Assembly: GCA_933207985.1 (NCBI GenBank)
Contig: OW240912.1
Span: 73,483,834 to 73,547,833, forward strand
Source: Pelobates cultripes
Taxonomy: Eukaryota > Chordata > Amphibia > Anura > Pelobatidae
Length of the DNA stretch: 64,000 bases
Direction: 5' to 3'
Below the pieces are notes generated by a model. The model ran no database searches. It saw nothing but the letters and a program-made list of their open reading frames with translations, and was not told where the DNA came from. The first letter of the stretch is position 1. Each line of letters starts with the position of its first letter. The translations under genes were made by a program, and so were the position numbers. Shown here piece after piece: positions 30,643-42,752 of this stretch.

Positions 30643-33085
30643 TACAGGGGTGGGTATGTGCCTATTTTAGGCCAAGGTATACCAACTGCTAATGCATGTG
30701 CTCAATGGTGAACATTTGAATAAGCAATAAAGTTTTTGGGCATCACCTCGTGGCCGACCGGTCAAAACTTCATTCGAATGGCGTTCCTGAACCACCAAAG
30801 GGATTTGAGTGACACTTTGTCAAAGTGTGCGCTCAGATCCAAGATATTCGGTGATGTGACTTTCGTGGGGTTCTGAAGTATTAAAATGCATTTTTGGGGT
30901 GTTTAAAATTATTGTAGATTTTTATGTACCTGAGATATAACTGAGTTATAGATTTTTCTCACACAATTATCTCTCAGACACAGAGGATCTTGGGAGGAAA
31001 AGCCCTGTATTTTTGTGTGAGAGACCCCATGTAGGGGTCAGTGCATAAAAGCCGTGTGTGGTCAAAATAAAATCAGTTGACTCCCAGAAATATGTTTCGT
31101 CTTGTTGCAGGGGGGAAAAAGGTCTTGGATTATTTTACTGCTTATTTCAGCTACGAGGACTGAAATGCAGAGTTTACCTATGCTAGGTACTGGAGCTCCA
31201 CTACATAGGACATGCTAAAAATGGGATACATTGATGCAAAGCATGATCATATAATATAACTAAAATTAGTATTACCTAAGTCGGTTTTTTTTAATTATAA
31301 CATTTTGTGAGCTTTGAAGTTTGTGTTTATTAAGTGAGCCAGCACATAGAATCTTTTATGTTTTATCTGTAAACCAAGAACTGTGGAGAAATAATATGGG
31401 AAGTGAAAATTTTTATACGAAACAACAGAGCAGTAAAATAGGTGAATTGGAGATTTTTTAAATTCAGCTATTTTTATAAGAAATGTGCCATCTCCTGCAG
31501 TTCATGGTTTACTCTAATTAAACCTTTTAAATATAATGTAAACTGTAACTTTTACATAGCTTGTCTATTCTAACACATTTCAGGATTATTGCAGACGAAA
31601 ATAACTCTTGCTACATTAACTTGAGAACACACAGACGCACGCATACACACTTGTGCTGATTGAAAGTAGGTCTGCTAATATTATTCTTATAATTGCAATG
31701 AATATACACCATCACTGGGTGACAAACCAACCATAATATATAGACACAATCCATTGCCAATTACAACCCTCAAAAAATATGTACTTGTGTTTACAAATTT
31801 TGGGTTCTAAACTTTGATATTCAACTTATCAAGACTTTTAGCTCTGAAACAGGAATAAATGCACTCCTTTTGGCAAACGATTTGAAAAATATGTAAAAAT
31901 GCAGAATACAGAATAATTTAAAAATTGATAAACTCTATTTTTACTTCTTTACAAAGATTTTCAAGTATAGTGACATAAAATCTAAGATTTTCCAAACAGT
32001 TGTCTTCTATATAGAGATAAGAGTACCCGCAAGATGTAACTGTAAGCCTTTTAATTATTATTATTGTAGCCACTCTGTCACGTTTGGGTTTTTTTGTTGC
32101 AAAAGCTCCGATTGTAACATTGCCACTTTGTGTGGTGGCCCAAGGCGGCAGTAGAGGTGAATCATACTTATCTAATGCTGTTTCTGTGGTACCTGCCATC
32201 ATTGATTGGCATTTTGCAAAATTTTGTAACGTTAGGGATTTACCATAAGACAAAGTAGTCCCAAATTTAGTGAAATTCCAATACATTTATGAGCATTTCA
32301 TAAAGATTGTTATCATTATGAAATGCCCCGATATTTTTTTATTTTATTTTTTTTGGGGGGGGGGAGGCGAGTTAAATCCCTAGATGGCTAGATGGCAGCA
32401 CAGGACCCCAGTTTGGGATGATTCTACCAGACCCGGTATAGTAAGGATGTATATCTAACAGATTTATTGGTACAGCCATCAGAGCAGACAAAACCACTCC
32501 AGTGACATTATGATTATGAACTTCTGTAGTTCTTACCAGGAGCCCAATCTTTGCAATATGAAGCCATAGTAGAGCAGAATGTGTCAGCTTATCTATTAAT
32601 CATGGAACTTTTAAAAAACAATTTTTCACCCTTCTTGTCAAGATGGGCAAATATGTTAGTGTCACACATATATACATGTGTCTATGTAATTAACATCTGC
32701 AGTGATAATAGGCTTTTAAGTACTTATTTGGCTTTCAGTCTGAAGACATTACAGCAATCTATTTTGGACAATTGTTTCTTTCAATTAAATAAAAGCATTA
32801 AAAGTTTCCTTTAGCATCTTCTTTGATATATGTTATAGAGGCAGGCTGTTTGTATATTTGAAAGTCTAAAGTGGCATTGCTTCTGTAATTGTTAGCAACG
32901 AAGGTCTTTAAAGTAGAACCTTAACAATAAACAAAAGAAAAAATCCTTCAAACAAAAAAAAAGTTTAAATGGTGTTCTAAATATTAGTGTGAGTGTAAAG
33001 TAATGGGAAAGTTTTACAGTAGGGGTTTATTCACTTACCACTGAATCATATCTCCCATCATTATAAACAGACAAAGAGGAACACT
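30643..33085. other. No gene recognised; one unclassified repeat
   Basis: 31206-31340 is copy 2 of the unclassified repeat at 27284 (GATACATTGATGCAAAGCAT, GATCATATAATATAACTAAA). The remainder has only short, unrecognisable frames and a G run near 32356. Confidence 0.45.
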
Positions 33086-34129
33086 TTAAAGGAGCACTAT
33101 AGGATCAGGAACTCAAACATGTATTCCTGACCAGATAGTGTTAAATCCACTATCTAGCCCCCTTGGCTCCCTTTGCCTCCCTAAAGATAGTAACATGGTA
33201 CTTGTATTCAAGTCTGAAGCTGCTGCCTCTGCAGTGGCGGATCCAGGGGGGGGGGGGGCAACGGGGCAATTGCACCCCCCCCGAGATCCGATGCTCTCTC
33301 CTGCAGGGCCGGTGCTGTCAATGCGCCGGCCCTGCTAAGTGCCTTCACGGACCGGAGGGAGATCAGAGATCTCCCTCACCGGTCCGCAGGGACATTACTG
33401 GGCAGCCAGGACAGAGAGGAGACCCGGCAATGAGACAGCCGCTAGAGGAAATAGGGGAAGGCTTAACCCATTCATAAACAAAGCAGTTTCTCTGAAACTG
33501 CTATGTTTATGAAAAAATGGGTTAACCCTAGCTGGACCTGGCACCCAGACCACTTCATTAAGCTGAAGTGGTCTGGGTGCCTAGAGTGGTCCTTTAAGTG
33601 TGTGTGCATCTGCATGCACTGGCGTACATACCGCGGTCGCAGGGGTCGCAGCCCTCTAACCCCCCCGACCAGGTGCCCACCGCTATGTGTTGCCGCCCGC
33701 CCGCGTGCGGGGGGGGGCGGGCCCAAGGATCAATTTTCGCACCGGGGCCCCATGGGTCATGTGTACACCACTGGGATTGGCTAAGACTGACAAGGAGGCA
33801 GATCAGGGGCAGAGCCAGCATGATTCAAACACAGCCCTGGCCAATCAGCATCTCCTCATCAATGAATCTCTATGAGGAAAGTTCAGTGTCTGCATGCAGA
33901 GGGAGGAGATACTGAATGTTTGGATGCATTTTAGGCAGCCATGACCCAGGAGGATCTCTAACAGCTATCTGATGAGGGGCCAGTGAAGTTATCACTAGGC
34001 TGTAATGTAAACACTGCATTTTCTCTGAAAAGACAATGTTTACAGCAAAAAGCCTGAAGGTAATGATTCTACTCACCAGAACAAATTCAATAAGCTATAG
34101 TTGTTCTGGTGACTATAGTGTCCCTTTAA
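33086..34129 (+). mobile_element. T2-type MITE broken by nested insertions
   Basis: The outer T2 copy starts TTAAAGGAGCACTATAGGAT (TTAA 33086-33089) and ends GTGTCCCTTTAA (TTAA 34126-34129). Its middle is interrupted. A hAT B-family 5' fragment starts at 33232 (CAGTGGCGGATCC, about 200 bp). An arm of the palindromic T2 family ends with TTAA at 33594-33597. A 157-bp hAT-like MITE, CACTGGCGTACATAC...GTGTACACCACTG, occupies 33617-33773. Outer T2 sequence resumes at GGATTGGC (33774). Confidence 0.75.
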
Positions 34130-34257
34130 TTGTCAGTGTGTGAGTGGAGCTGTTGCCAGGGGCACGCTGTTCTGAGACATTTTCAGTAACTTACTAATAA
34201 CAATTTATGCAACTAAAACGTAATTTAGAACAATGTATCTCATTTAGATAAATTTAC

Positions 34258-36043
34258 TTTTAACCCCTTAACGCCGTTCTATGCAGTCCCGCATTAAAAG
34301 GGCTTTAAAGCTGTTGCGGCGGCATAGAACGCCGTAACTGCTGAAGCCCCCAGAAGATCGGAGGTACTTACCTCCGCCGCAATCCTCTTCTGGAGGGCTG
34401 CCTGACAGCCCAGACAGCCCTCCCCCGGCAAATGAGGCCCCCGGGGGCCATGTGATCGCTCTCAAAGAGAGACCTGCTGGTGGGAAAGTAAAAAAATAAA
34501 CAGGTTTAAAATAAAATAGAAATGTATTTATATATATAATATATGTATATCTATTATATATATATTATATATACATATTATATATATGTAACGTCAAAGT
34601 GTATTTTAATATTAATATAAGTACATATATTAGTATTAAAATACACTTAGAATGACGTTACATATATATAATAGATATATACACATATATTATATATATA
34701 TATATATGTATAATTACAATAATAAATAAAATAAATAAATATTGAAACAAAATGTAATATAAATTATATATTCATATGTAATTTCATTCTAACTGTATTT
34801 TGTTATTAATATATATATATTGGTAACAAAATACACTTAGAATGACATTCTATATATATCTATCCATCTATATATAAAATACAAATAACCGCAAATATAT
34901 ATATAGATAAATACATATAATTACATAAAAGATTACATTAGTATACACGTAGCATTTAAATACCTATAAATGCATATATAGTAAAATTCTATGTGTATAT
35001 TTAAGTAATCTTTTAACATAATTATGTGAGTTGATTAATTAAAATTTGATTGACATGCTCGACAACACAGGGAGAAAGTGCAGAGAATTTAATTCGCAAG
35101 CACTATATTTGACCCTATAACTCTCCAAGACACCATAAAATCTGTACATAGGGGGTACTATTTTACTCAGGAGACTTCGCTGAACTAAAATATTAGTGTT
35201 TCAAACTGGTAAATTGTATTACAACGATGATATTTTAAGTAAAAGTGACTTTTTTGCATTTTTTACAAACAAACAGCACTTTTATGGACTATATTATTGT
35301 TGTAATATGTTTTACTGTTTTAAAACACTAATATTTGTGTTTAGTGAAGTCTCCCGAGAATAACAGTACCCCCCATGTACAGGTTTTATGGTGTTTTGGA
35401 AAGTTAGAGAGTCACATATAAGGCTTGCATTTCATTTTTTTGACATTGAAATGTTCCAGATTGGTTATGTTGCCTTTTAAGAAGCGTATGGTAGCCCAGG
35501 AATGAGAATTACCCCCATGATGGCATACCATTTGCAAAAGTAGACAACCCAAGGTATTGCAAGTGGGGTATGTCCACTTTCTGAGTAGCCACAAACACTG
35601 GCCAAATATTAGTTTTTTGCTTTTTTCACACAAAAACAAATATGAACGCTAACTTGGCCAGTGTTTGTGACTAAGTGGCTACTAAAAAAGACTAAACATA
35701 CCCCACTTTCAATACCTTGGGTTGTCTCCTTTTTCTACTGTTGTACTCGTGTAATGTTGTACTCGTGAGACATCGCTGATTACAAATAATTGCATTTTTT
35801 TGCAGTAAAACCTAACAGTATTATGACATTCACAGCTAAAATGTCAGACGGAAATACAAATTAAAAAAAAAAATCTTATTTTCTCACATTTTAAAAATTT
35901 TATTCATAACAAATTATGTTTTCCATATATGAATAGTTAATGATAAATTAAAGCCCTGTTTCTCCTGAACAAAATGATATATAATAAGTGTGGGTGCACT
36001 TAATGTGACAGCGGTGAATTACGGTTGAACAGACATATAGCGC
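34258..36043. repeat. Palindrome-rich repeat, AT-rich middle
   Basis: It begins TTAACCCCTTAACGCCGTTC and has several successive inverted repeats. One is GTAACGTC...GACGTTAC around 34590-34665. Another is a pair with about 80-bp arms (35115-35195 versus 35325-35410, sharing ACCATAAAA and AGGAGACTTCGCTGA-like sequence). A third is 35590-35612 versus 35650-35672 around CACAAACACTGGCCAA. The segment GGTAGCCCAGGAATGAGAAT is a motif I associate with frog repeats. Non-coding; classification uncertain. Confidence 0.55.
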
Positions 36044-36783
36044 AAATTACCAGATTTTACTAATTTCATGACGTAAAGTCATGATTTTATAAAGGACACG
36101 GAGGCGAGTATTGTGCTTTCTCTTTCTTTATTGTACCTCAGCAGCAAAGAAAAAGAAATGCATAAATATAAACGAATTCAAACTGAGTACTCAAGGGTTA
36201 ACATAGTCTGGTACTCCAACCAATAGGAACAGTCCATTCATCAATATCCACCCATGTGACCTTTCCTCTCCCTCTTTCTTTGATCCTGCCGAAGTCGAAG
36301 TATAAAAAACAGTGCGAAATGCTTGAACTCTTAATCAGCATGTCGCTGTCACTTCCATAACAAAACGTCGAACAGAAACTCAAACGAAGCTGAAAAACTT
36401 ATCCTCCATGTCAGTGGCGTAGGGACGTCAAGCTGAAAAAAGGGAGAAGGAGAAATATGGTAACATGTGATCTAATAACTGTATGTCATATATACTAGCC
36501 CTTGTTTAGTTACATCTAATATCTACAAATTTACATACTAACCTAGACCGTCATACCATCACCTGCTTGAAAACATGTAAAACAAATGTGTCCAGCAACA
36601 TAAGAAAAACCATAACATGTCCACTTACTGGGAGGGAGTCTGGAAGATCATGCTAGTTAATACCAACCTCATGATACTTACCATGCCATCGTCGCGATCT
36701 TCCTGGGTGGGCCAATACTCGCCTCCGTGTCCTTTATAAAATCATGACTTTACGTCATGAAATTAGTAAAATCTGGTAATTTT
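36044..36783. repeat. DIRS right terminal repeat and internal complementary region
   Basis: 36044-36113 and 36714-36783 are perfect reverse complements. A third, partial copy of GGACACGGAGGC follows at about 36790-36802, ending CTCATATTG in place of CGAGTATTG. It is presumably the piece complementary to the missing left end. 36117-36710 between them is non-coding. Confidence 0.8.
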
Positions 36784-36816
36784 ATTAAAGGACACGGAGG
36801 CTCATATTGTGGTAGT

Positions 36817-37770
36817 TTAAAGCTGAGCAACGACTGATGACGTGACATGTTCTGGAGGTCGAAAATAATATTCCTTAAAGGTGGACTCCCGTGACCAGTC
36901 CGCAGTACGTAGAAGGTCTTCCAGTCTACAACCTAGCGTAAAAGCCTTGGTTGCCATTGCCCCTCTCGTAGAGTGTGCTTTGTATATTGAGGTATCAATA
37001 TTGGCGGAAGTCATTATCCATTTAACCCATCTGGCTATCGTAACTGTCGATACTGGGAGATGTGGTGTTTTGGTAGAAATGAACAATTCATGTCTAGTAG
37101 GGTCTCGTAATGTCCGTGTTCTCTCCTCATACTCTTTGAGGCAAAGTACCGGGCATAAGTTCTCATTATGTGGAAAAGTAGGGTAGGACACTGTTGTCAT
37201 TGCCGTTTTTGTACGTCTGGAAATATGAAATGTCACCCCTGACGGAGTGAATGAACGTGCATCCACATCCAATGCTCGCACCTCGGAGACTCTTTTTCAC
37301 GATATCAAGCAGAAAAGCATTGCCAATTTTGCTGATAACTGTTTCAGTGGGAGATCTGGATTCCGTGGCCACTGGTCGAGGAGATTCAAGACCAAATTTA
37401 CATCCCACGTTGATGTATATCTAGGTCGTGGTGGTCTTGCGAAACGAACACCTCTGAGGAGTCTGCAAACCATCGCGTGTTTCCCTATTGGTGCACCGTC
37501 CAAGCCCTGATGTCCTGCTGAGATCGCCGACCGGTAGCCGTTGATAGTGCGGTAGGCCAAACCTCGATCGAACAAGGCTGTCAGGAATCGCAGGATGCTG
37601 GTCAGAGGGGCACAAACGGGATCCACTGATTGTTCCATGCACCAACTATTCCAGATGTCCCATGCGCGACTGTAGGATCTGCGAGTACCCGGTGCCCAGG
37701 CCCCTGCCAATAGCTCCAACGTTGTTCGTGGAACCTCTGATATGCTTGGGAGTCCCCGGAAAGTAGCCAT
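36817..37770 (-). pseudogene. DIRS tyrosine recombinase with one in-frame stop
   Basis: DIRS elements insert by a phage-integrase-type tyrosine recombinase instead of a DDE integrase. The N-terminal SAM-like core-binding part (GAWAPGTRRSYSRAWDIW..., INGYRSAISAG) is open from an ATG at 37770 to a TGA at 37297-37299. The same frame then continues through the catalytic domain, with the first catalytic Arg just after the stop (in SEVRALD), HSTR in the HxxR box and the nucleophile Tyr in KEYYFR, ending at 36817. One nonsense mutation is the only lesion I see in this gene. It overlaps the 3' end of the polymerase ORF, as in other DIRS elements. Confidence 0.85.
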
Positions 37771-39461
37771 GCTAGCAGTCTGAGATGTTCGTGTAACGCC
37801 AAGGGGTGTGAGTTCCCCTCCGGATCCGTCAAGAGATGAGGGTCCGCTGGTAGCAGTCTGGGGAAGTCGATAGACATCTCCATGAGGGACGGGAACCAAG
37901 GCTGCGTCGTCCAAAAAGGTGTGACTAACACCAATGTCGTCCGTGAGCGGCTGAGATGAACCAGTGTTCGCGCCAGTAAGGCGAACGGTGGGAACGCGTA
38001 CAGCCTCTTCTGTGGCCATTGTTGGAGGAACACATCCGTCGCCACCGCATCCGGGTCTGGTCTCCAACTGAAGAATTCTGGTAGTTGTGTATTCAAGCGA
38101 GACGCGAACAGATCCACATGCAGCGGGCCCCACAACGTCTGCAGGCGCAGGAATATATCCCGCTTCAGGCGCCAATCGCCGTTGTCCCTTAGGTGTCTGG
38201 AATTCCAATCCGCTATTGTGTTTGAGAGGCCTGGGATGTATTCGGCCCGTACCGAGATATTGTGGTCCAGACAAAATTGCCAAAACTCCATGGCCAGATC
38301 CGCCAATAGTTTGGATCTTGTGCCGCCCAGGCGGTTGATGTACTGCACTGCTGAGACATTGTCCATCCGGAGGACGACCGAGCAGTGGGTCCTTGTGCCC
38401 AACAGGCTTTTCAGTGCGAATGATCCCGCCATAAGTTCCAGGCCGTTGATATGCATCATCTTTTCCGAATGGGACCATTTTCCGCTGGCATCGGATTCTA
38501 TCACGCAGTCCGGAAGGTCGCCAAAAATCGCTCTCCCGTTCCAAGCCTCCATGTGTTGTAACCACCAATGGAGTTCTGCTCTGGCCGTGTGATCGAGCGG
38601 AAAGGAGTCTGAATAAGAGAGACCCGATTGACGATGTGTGGCTTTTAGTCTCTGTAGCGCCCGGTAGTGGAGAGGCCCTGGAAATATCGCTTGGATGGAG
38701 GCGGAGAGGAGTCCGATTATCCTGGCTAGTTGACGTACCGTGAGCGTCGGTTGTCGTAGGGATCTGTGAATCTCCTTTTTGATGACTTTGATCTTCCCTT
38801 GCGGCAAGTTCAAGGTTCCTTGTACAGCGTTGATGGTGAAGCCCAGGAATTCCATGGATTGTGAGGGAACCAAAACTGACTTTTCCCAATTGATGAGAAA
38901 CCCGAGGTTGCGTAACAGATGTTGTCGGAGCACATGCACCTCTTGGGCCATAATCAAGATATCGTCCAGATAGACGATCATGCGCACTCCTCTGCTGCGA
39001 AGCAGGGCCACCGCCGGTTTCAGGAGCTTCGTGAAGCACCATGGGGTGGATGACAGGTCGAATGGGAGGCACCTGAACCTCCACATGTGGCCGTCCCATG
39101 GGAACTGGAGGAGGTGGTGGCATTCCTCCGCTATTGGGACGGTAAGGTAGGCATCCTGGAGGTCCAGTTTGACCATCCAATCCGACAGCCTGAGCAGGTC
39201 TCGCAGGCAATGGATGCCCTCCATTTTGAAGTGTTGGTATCTTACAAATACGTTGAGGGGGCGTAGGTTGATCACCGGTCTCACCCCTCCACCTTTTTTG
39301 GGGACAAGGAAGAGATTGCTCAGGAAGCCCGAGGAAAAGGGTGCGACTCGGTAAATCGCGCCTTTTTCCCGTAAAGATCTGATTTCCATCGACACGAGGT
39401 TTTTGTCTGTCGAGGAAAAAACCATGGGCCGAGGGGCCGTCAGTTGTACCGGGGGTTGCAC
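37602..39461 (-). CDS. DIRS reverse transcriptase / RNase H / MT-like polyprotein, partial
   Basis: 619 residues from the first ATG; the frame stays open upstream to the truncation near 39556. The reverse transcriptase shows LFLVPKKGGGVRPVINLRPL (51-70), KLDLQDAY (98-105) and the catalytic YLDD at 164-167. The RNase H acidic residues D324, E342 and D367 are present (IESDASGKW, INGLELMA, LRMDNVSAV). From about 435, HVDLFASRLN and TPFWTTQPW mark the methyltransferase-like region seen in DIRS elements. The C-terminal end overlaps the recombinase frame. There is no internal stop, but the gag ORF and left terminal repeat are lost, so the copy cannot be complete. It acts as a retrotransposon polymerase, copying element RNA. 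Confidence 0.88.
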   Translation of the reverse strand: MQPPVQLTAPRPMVFSSTDKNLVSMEIRSLREKGAIYRVAPFSSGFLSNLFLVPKKGGGVRPVINLRPLNVFVRYQHFKMEGIHCLRDLLRLSDWMVKLDLQDAYLTVPIAEECHHLLQFPWDGHMWRFRCLPFDLSSTPWCFTKLLKPAVALLRSRGVRMIVYLDDILIMAQEVHVLRQHLLRNLGFLINWEKSVLVPSQSMEFLGFTINAVQGTLNLPQGKIKVIKKEIHRSLRQPTLTVRQLARIIGLLSASIQAIFPGPLHYRALQRLKATHRQSGLSYSDSFPLDHTARAELHWWLQHMEAWNGRAIFGDLPDCVIESDASGKWSHSEKMMHINGLELMAGSFALKSLLGTRTHCSVVLRMDNVSAVQYINRLGGTRSKLLADLAMEFWQFCLDHNISVRAEYIPGLSNTIADWNSRHLRDNGDWRLKRDIFLRLQTLWGPLHVDLFASRLNTQLPEFFSWRPDPDAVATDVFLQQWPQKRLYAFPPFALLARTLVHLSRSRTTLVLVTPFWTTQPWFPSLMEMSIDFPRLLPADPHLLTDPEGNSHPLALHEHLRLLAWLLSGDSQAYQRFHEQRWSYWQGPGHRVLADPTVAHGTSGIVGAWNNQWIPFVPL

Positions 39462-39556
39462 AAAGTCTATCTGGTACCCCGCTACCGCGTGGAGAACCCA
39501 AACATCTGATGTGAGGGTTTGCCACGCCTTGAGAAAAAGAGCTAGTCTGCCCCCTG

Positions 39557-40895
39557 TATGTCAGTGTGTATGTCAGTATGCCTGTCACTGTATGTCAGTG
39601 TGTGTGTCAGTATGCCTGTCAGTGTATGTGTCAGTATGTGTGCCAGTATGCCTGTCAGTGTGTGTGTCAGTGTATATGTCAGAATGCCTGTCAGTGTATG
39701 TGTGTCAGTATGCCTGTCAGAGTGTATGTCAGTATGTCTGTCAGTGTGTATGTCAGTATGCCTGTCAGTGTATGTGCCAGTATGCCTGTCAGTGTATGTG
39801 CCAGTATGTCTGTCAGTGTATGTGTCAGTATGCCTGTCAGTGTGTGTGTCAGTGTGTATGTCAGTATGCCTGTCAGTGTATGTATCAGTATGTGTGTCAG
39901 TATGCCTGTCAGATATCGTCCCCATTGCTGTGAATATGGCTTGCGTGTCAGTGTATGTGTCAGTATGCCTGTCAGTGTATATGTCAGTATGCCTGTCAGT
40001 GTGTCAGTGTATATGTCAGTATGCCTGTCAGTGTATGTGTCAGTATGTGTGTCAGCATGCCTGTCAGTATGTCAGTCAGTGTGTGTGTCAATATGCCTGT
40101 CAGTTTGTGTCAGTATGCCTGTCAGTGTGTGTCAATGTGTCTCTCAGTTTTTGTGTCTGTGTAAGTATGTCTGTCTCTATGTGTCTGTATATCTGTGTGT
40201 GTATCTATATGTTGTCATTGTGTGTGTATCTGTATGAAGTCTGTGTGTGTATCTGCCAGTGTGTCAGGTGTGTATATGTGTGTCTGTGTAACTGCATGTG
40301 TGTCAGTGTTTGAATCTTTTTGTATGTCAGGATGTGTATTGGTGTGTCTGTATGTGTGTCAGTGTGTATCTGTATGTTGTCTTTGTGTGTTTCGCTGTAT
40401 CTGTATGTTATGTTATTAGTATGTGTGTCTGTTTATCTGAATGTGTGTCGGGTTGTGTATCTATGTGTTAGTGTGTGTATATCTACTTGTGTGTTTGTGT
40501 GTGTATATGTGCATACATCTCAACATTCACACGCTAACACTACACACAAATACACCCCTGCATTAAAGCTTCAGCACTACATACAAATACACGTCTGTGT
40601 TAAACACCAACATTATATGTATACACACCCCTGCATTCAAAAACCAACACTACACATAAATACATGCTTACATTCAAACACCAACACCACATACAAACAT
40701 ATGCCATACAAAAACCTGTTTACATTGAAACACACAAAAACTTCTTAGTGTTAAAAAAATATTCTTGCACCTCTCTTCTTTAGGTTGCCACTGTATTAAG
40801 GGTGATAATGTGATTGCACGCCTGGGGAGGGTGCACAGGGTCCAGGGGGCCCAAACAAATGCTTTGCCCATGGTCCAATCAATATTAAAGACGGC
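39557..40895 (+). mobile_element. hAT element A family, right half only
   Basis: A TG-rich minisatellite (TGTCAGTATGCCTGTCAGTG units, 39557-40170) passes into ACACTACACACAAATACACC-type repeats. It ends CCAATCAATATTAAAGACGGCCCTG at 40895, matching the right part and terminus of hAT A. The left half is absent; the DIRS sequence abuts directly. The frames opened by the minisatellite are low complexity. Confidence 0.8.
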
Positions 40896-40958
40896 CCTGT
40901 ATACACCAAAACTGCTTCATTAAGCTAAATTTTTTTGGTGACTATAGTGTTCCTTTAA
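40896..40958 (+). mobile_element. T2-type MITE 3' end
   Basis: TATACACCAAAACTGCTTCA, then GGTGACTATAGTGTTCCTTTAA with TTAA at 40955-40958. The hAT A copy had inserted into this MITE at TATACACC. Confidence 0.7.
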
Positions 40959-42164
40959 CAAGATATTCAAGTTTAGTGTCTGTGAATTTATGAAAACATA
41001 ATGAGTGAGTATATGATAACATCATTTTTATATCAGATATTTTATCAACTCTGTAGAAGTTGTGTTCAGGCACATGTATTAAGGTATCGTAGAACTAGAC
41101 AAGTGACGTCAATCCCATCATGTGGCTTAGACGTGGGAAGGTACTACTCAGAAAAAAAGAGCTAAAATTCAGGTTCTACTCAGTCAAAGGTAATGTTATT
41201 TATTGGTATATATTCTATAATTCCGATAAGCTTTCCATGGAAAAAATTTTAATATCTGGAATATCATAAAATCACTTCATGAATCATCTCACCGCTTCTC
41301 ATAAAACCAATATTGCTGCTCACATCTCTCTCAGAAGTTACAGGTGGCCCAAAAAAATAGATGAATACATACATGCACACAATACAATAAATACTACCAC
41401 AATATGCTAAAAAGAAAATAAACAACCAGCAAAATTTAATGAACATTAAATAAAAAATGTGCCACTACAAATGTTTTGTTTGTCTGCATGGACTTCCTCA
41501 GAGATCAATGAAGAATGCTATCAGGTGCAAATTTAGAACCATAACTTACACAGAGCGAAGATAGAGGCACCCAGTTGCAGGATAAAGAGGTGCAAAGTAC
41601 AAAATACTTTGTATTTCTACATTCAATCTTAACAAATACATATTATAGGGATATAGAAACATATTTAAAAAACCTGAAAAGAGATAGGTGTTCATCAAGA
41701 AACCCGATAACCCTGAAACATATCCGTTTTCATTAAGTCAGCTGCTTTTAGTCTCATCGATTTGTAATTTATAATGTATCCACCCTGTCTCATCCCATAG
41801 AACCAGTTCACTGTTTTGTCTTGGATTTTATATGACTTGAACAGCATTAATTTTCTTCTGGATATATAATGCCTTATATTAATAATGGGTACATAACCTG
41901 TTCTTTTGTTATAGTGCTGTTGTACCTTTTATTATATACTTGAAATTCAGGTACCTCACCTACACATCCTATATTTGTTTTGACAATGCATAATCAAATC
42001 TTAAATAAAAAATTATAATAATAATTTTTAAAAAGCTACATTTTTGCAAATTAATATGCAGCTTCAAATTGTTAAAGGGTTCTATCATTTCTATGGAATT
42101 TATACCATTGAATAAAACCTTGAACATTAACTGGTGTTAGCGTTTTTTTTCATGTGATGCTCAG
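40959..42164. other. No gene recognised
   Basis: The reverse strand at 41470-41515 reads CTGAGGAAGTCCATGC...AAAACATTTGTAG, a decayed relative of the CTGAGGA..GAAACGCGTT motif. Nothing else supported. Confidence 0.4.
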
Positions 42165-42752
42165 TTAAAGGAGCACTATAGGGTCAGGAACACAAACATG
42201 TATTCCTGACCCTATAGGATTAAAATCACCATCTAGCCACCCTGGGCCCCTCATGCCTCCCTAAAAATAACAAAATCTTACTTGTATTCAAGTCTGAAGC
42301 TGTTGCCTCTGCTGTGAACTTCCTCTGACCTCTGACATCATCAGAAGTGGTAGCCTGATCCAATCACAATGCTTCCCCATAGGATTGGCTGAGACTGACA
42401 AAGAGGCAGATCAGGGACAGAGCCAGCATGATTCAAACACAGCCCTGGCCAATCAGCATCTCCACATAAAGATGAATTGAATCAATTAATCTCTATGAGG
42501 AAAGTTCAGTGTCTGCATGCAGAGGGAGGAGACACTGAATGTTTGGATGCATTTTAGGCAGCCATGACCCAGGAAGGATCTCTAACAGCTATCTGAGGAG
42601 TGGCCAGTGAAGTTATCACTAGGCTGTAATGTAAATACTGCATTTTCTCTGAAAAGACCGTGTTTACTGCAAAAAGCCTGAAGGGAATAATTCTACTCAC
42701 CAGAACAAATTCAATAAGCTGTAGTTGTTCTGGTGACTATAGTGTCCCTTTA
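42165..42752 (+). mobile_element. T2/Kolobok-type MITE, complete
   Basis: TTAAAGGAGCACTATAGGGT to ACTATAGTGTCCCTTTAA, with TTAA at both edges. Same family as 28383-28982. 42753-43068 has nothing recognised. Confidence 0.85.

Larger units (their letters stand above)
36044..39556 (-). mobile_element. DIRS-type retrotransposon, 5' truncated
   Basis: On the reverse strand it contains, in order, the RT/RNase H/methyltransferase-like ORF, the overlapping tyrosine recombinase ORF, an internal complementary region and the right terminal repeat. A perfect inverted repeat of about 70 bp links 36044-36113 with 36714-36783 (TTTCATGACGTAAAGTCATG is part of it). This is the internal-complementary-region arrangement that DIRS elements use for circular intermediates. 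The left terminal repeat and gag region are missing; the coding sequence stops abruptly at a minisatellite near 39556. Confidence 0.88.

Noticed and set aside
37297..39588. 763-residue reverse-strand frame as a single DIRS protein
   Set aside because: Most of it is the out-of-frame shadow of the RT/RNase H ORF. Only the last 157 residues or so (from 37770 down) look like recombinase.
39557..40170. A CRISPR-like array of regular repeats
   Set aside because: Units are contiguous and degenerate, with no unique spacers; this is a eukaryotic minisatellite.
39403..40313. C/V/S-rich frames of up to 251 residues
   Set aside because: Minisatellite of the hAT A2 copy; no gene evidence.
41470..41515. 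A third hammerhead-like core on the reverse strand
   Set aside because: CTGAGGA is present, but GAAAC is mutated to AAAAC and the flanking arms are not complementary.
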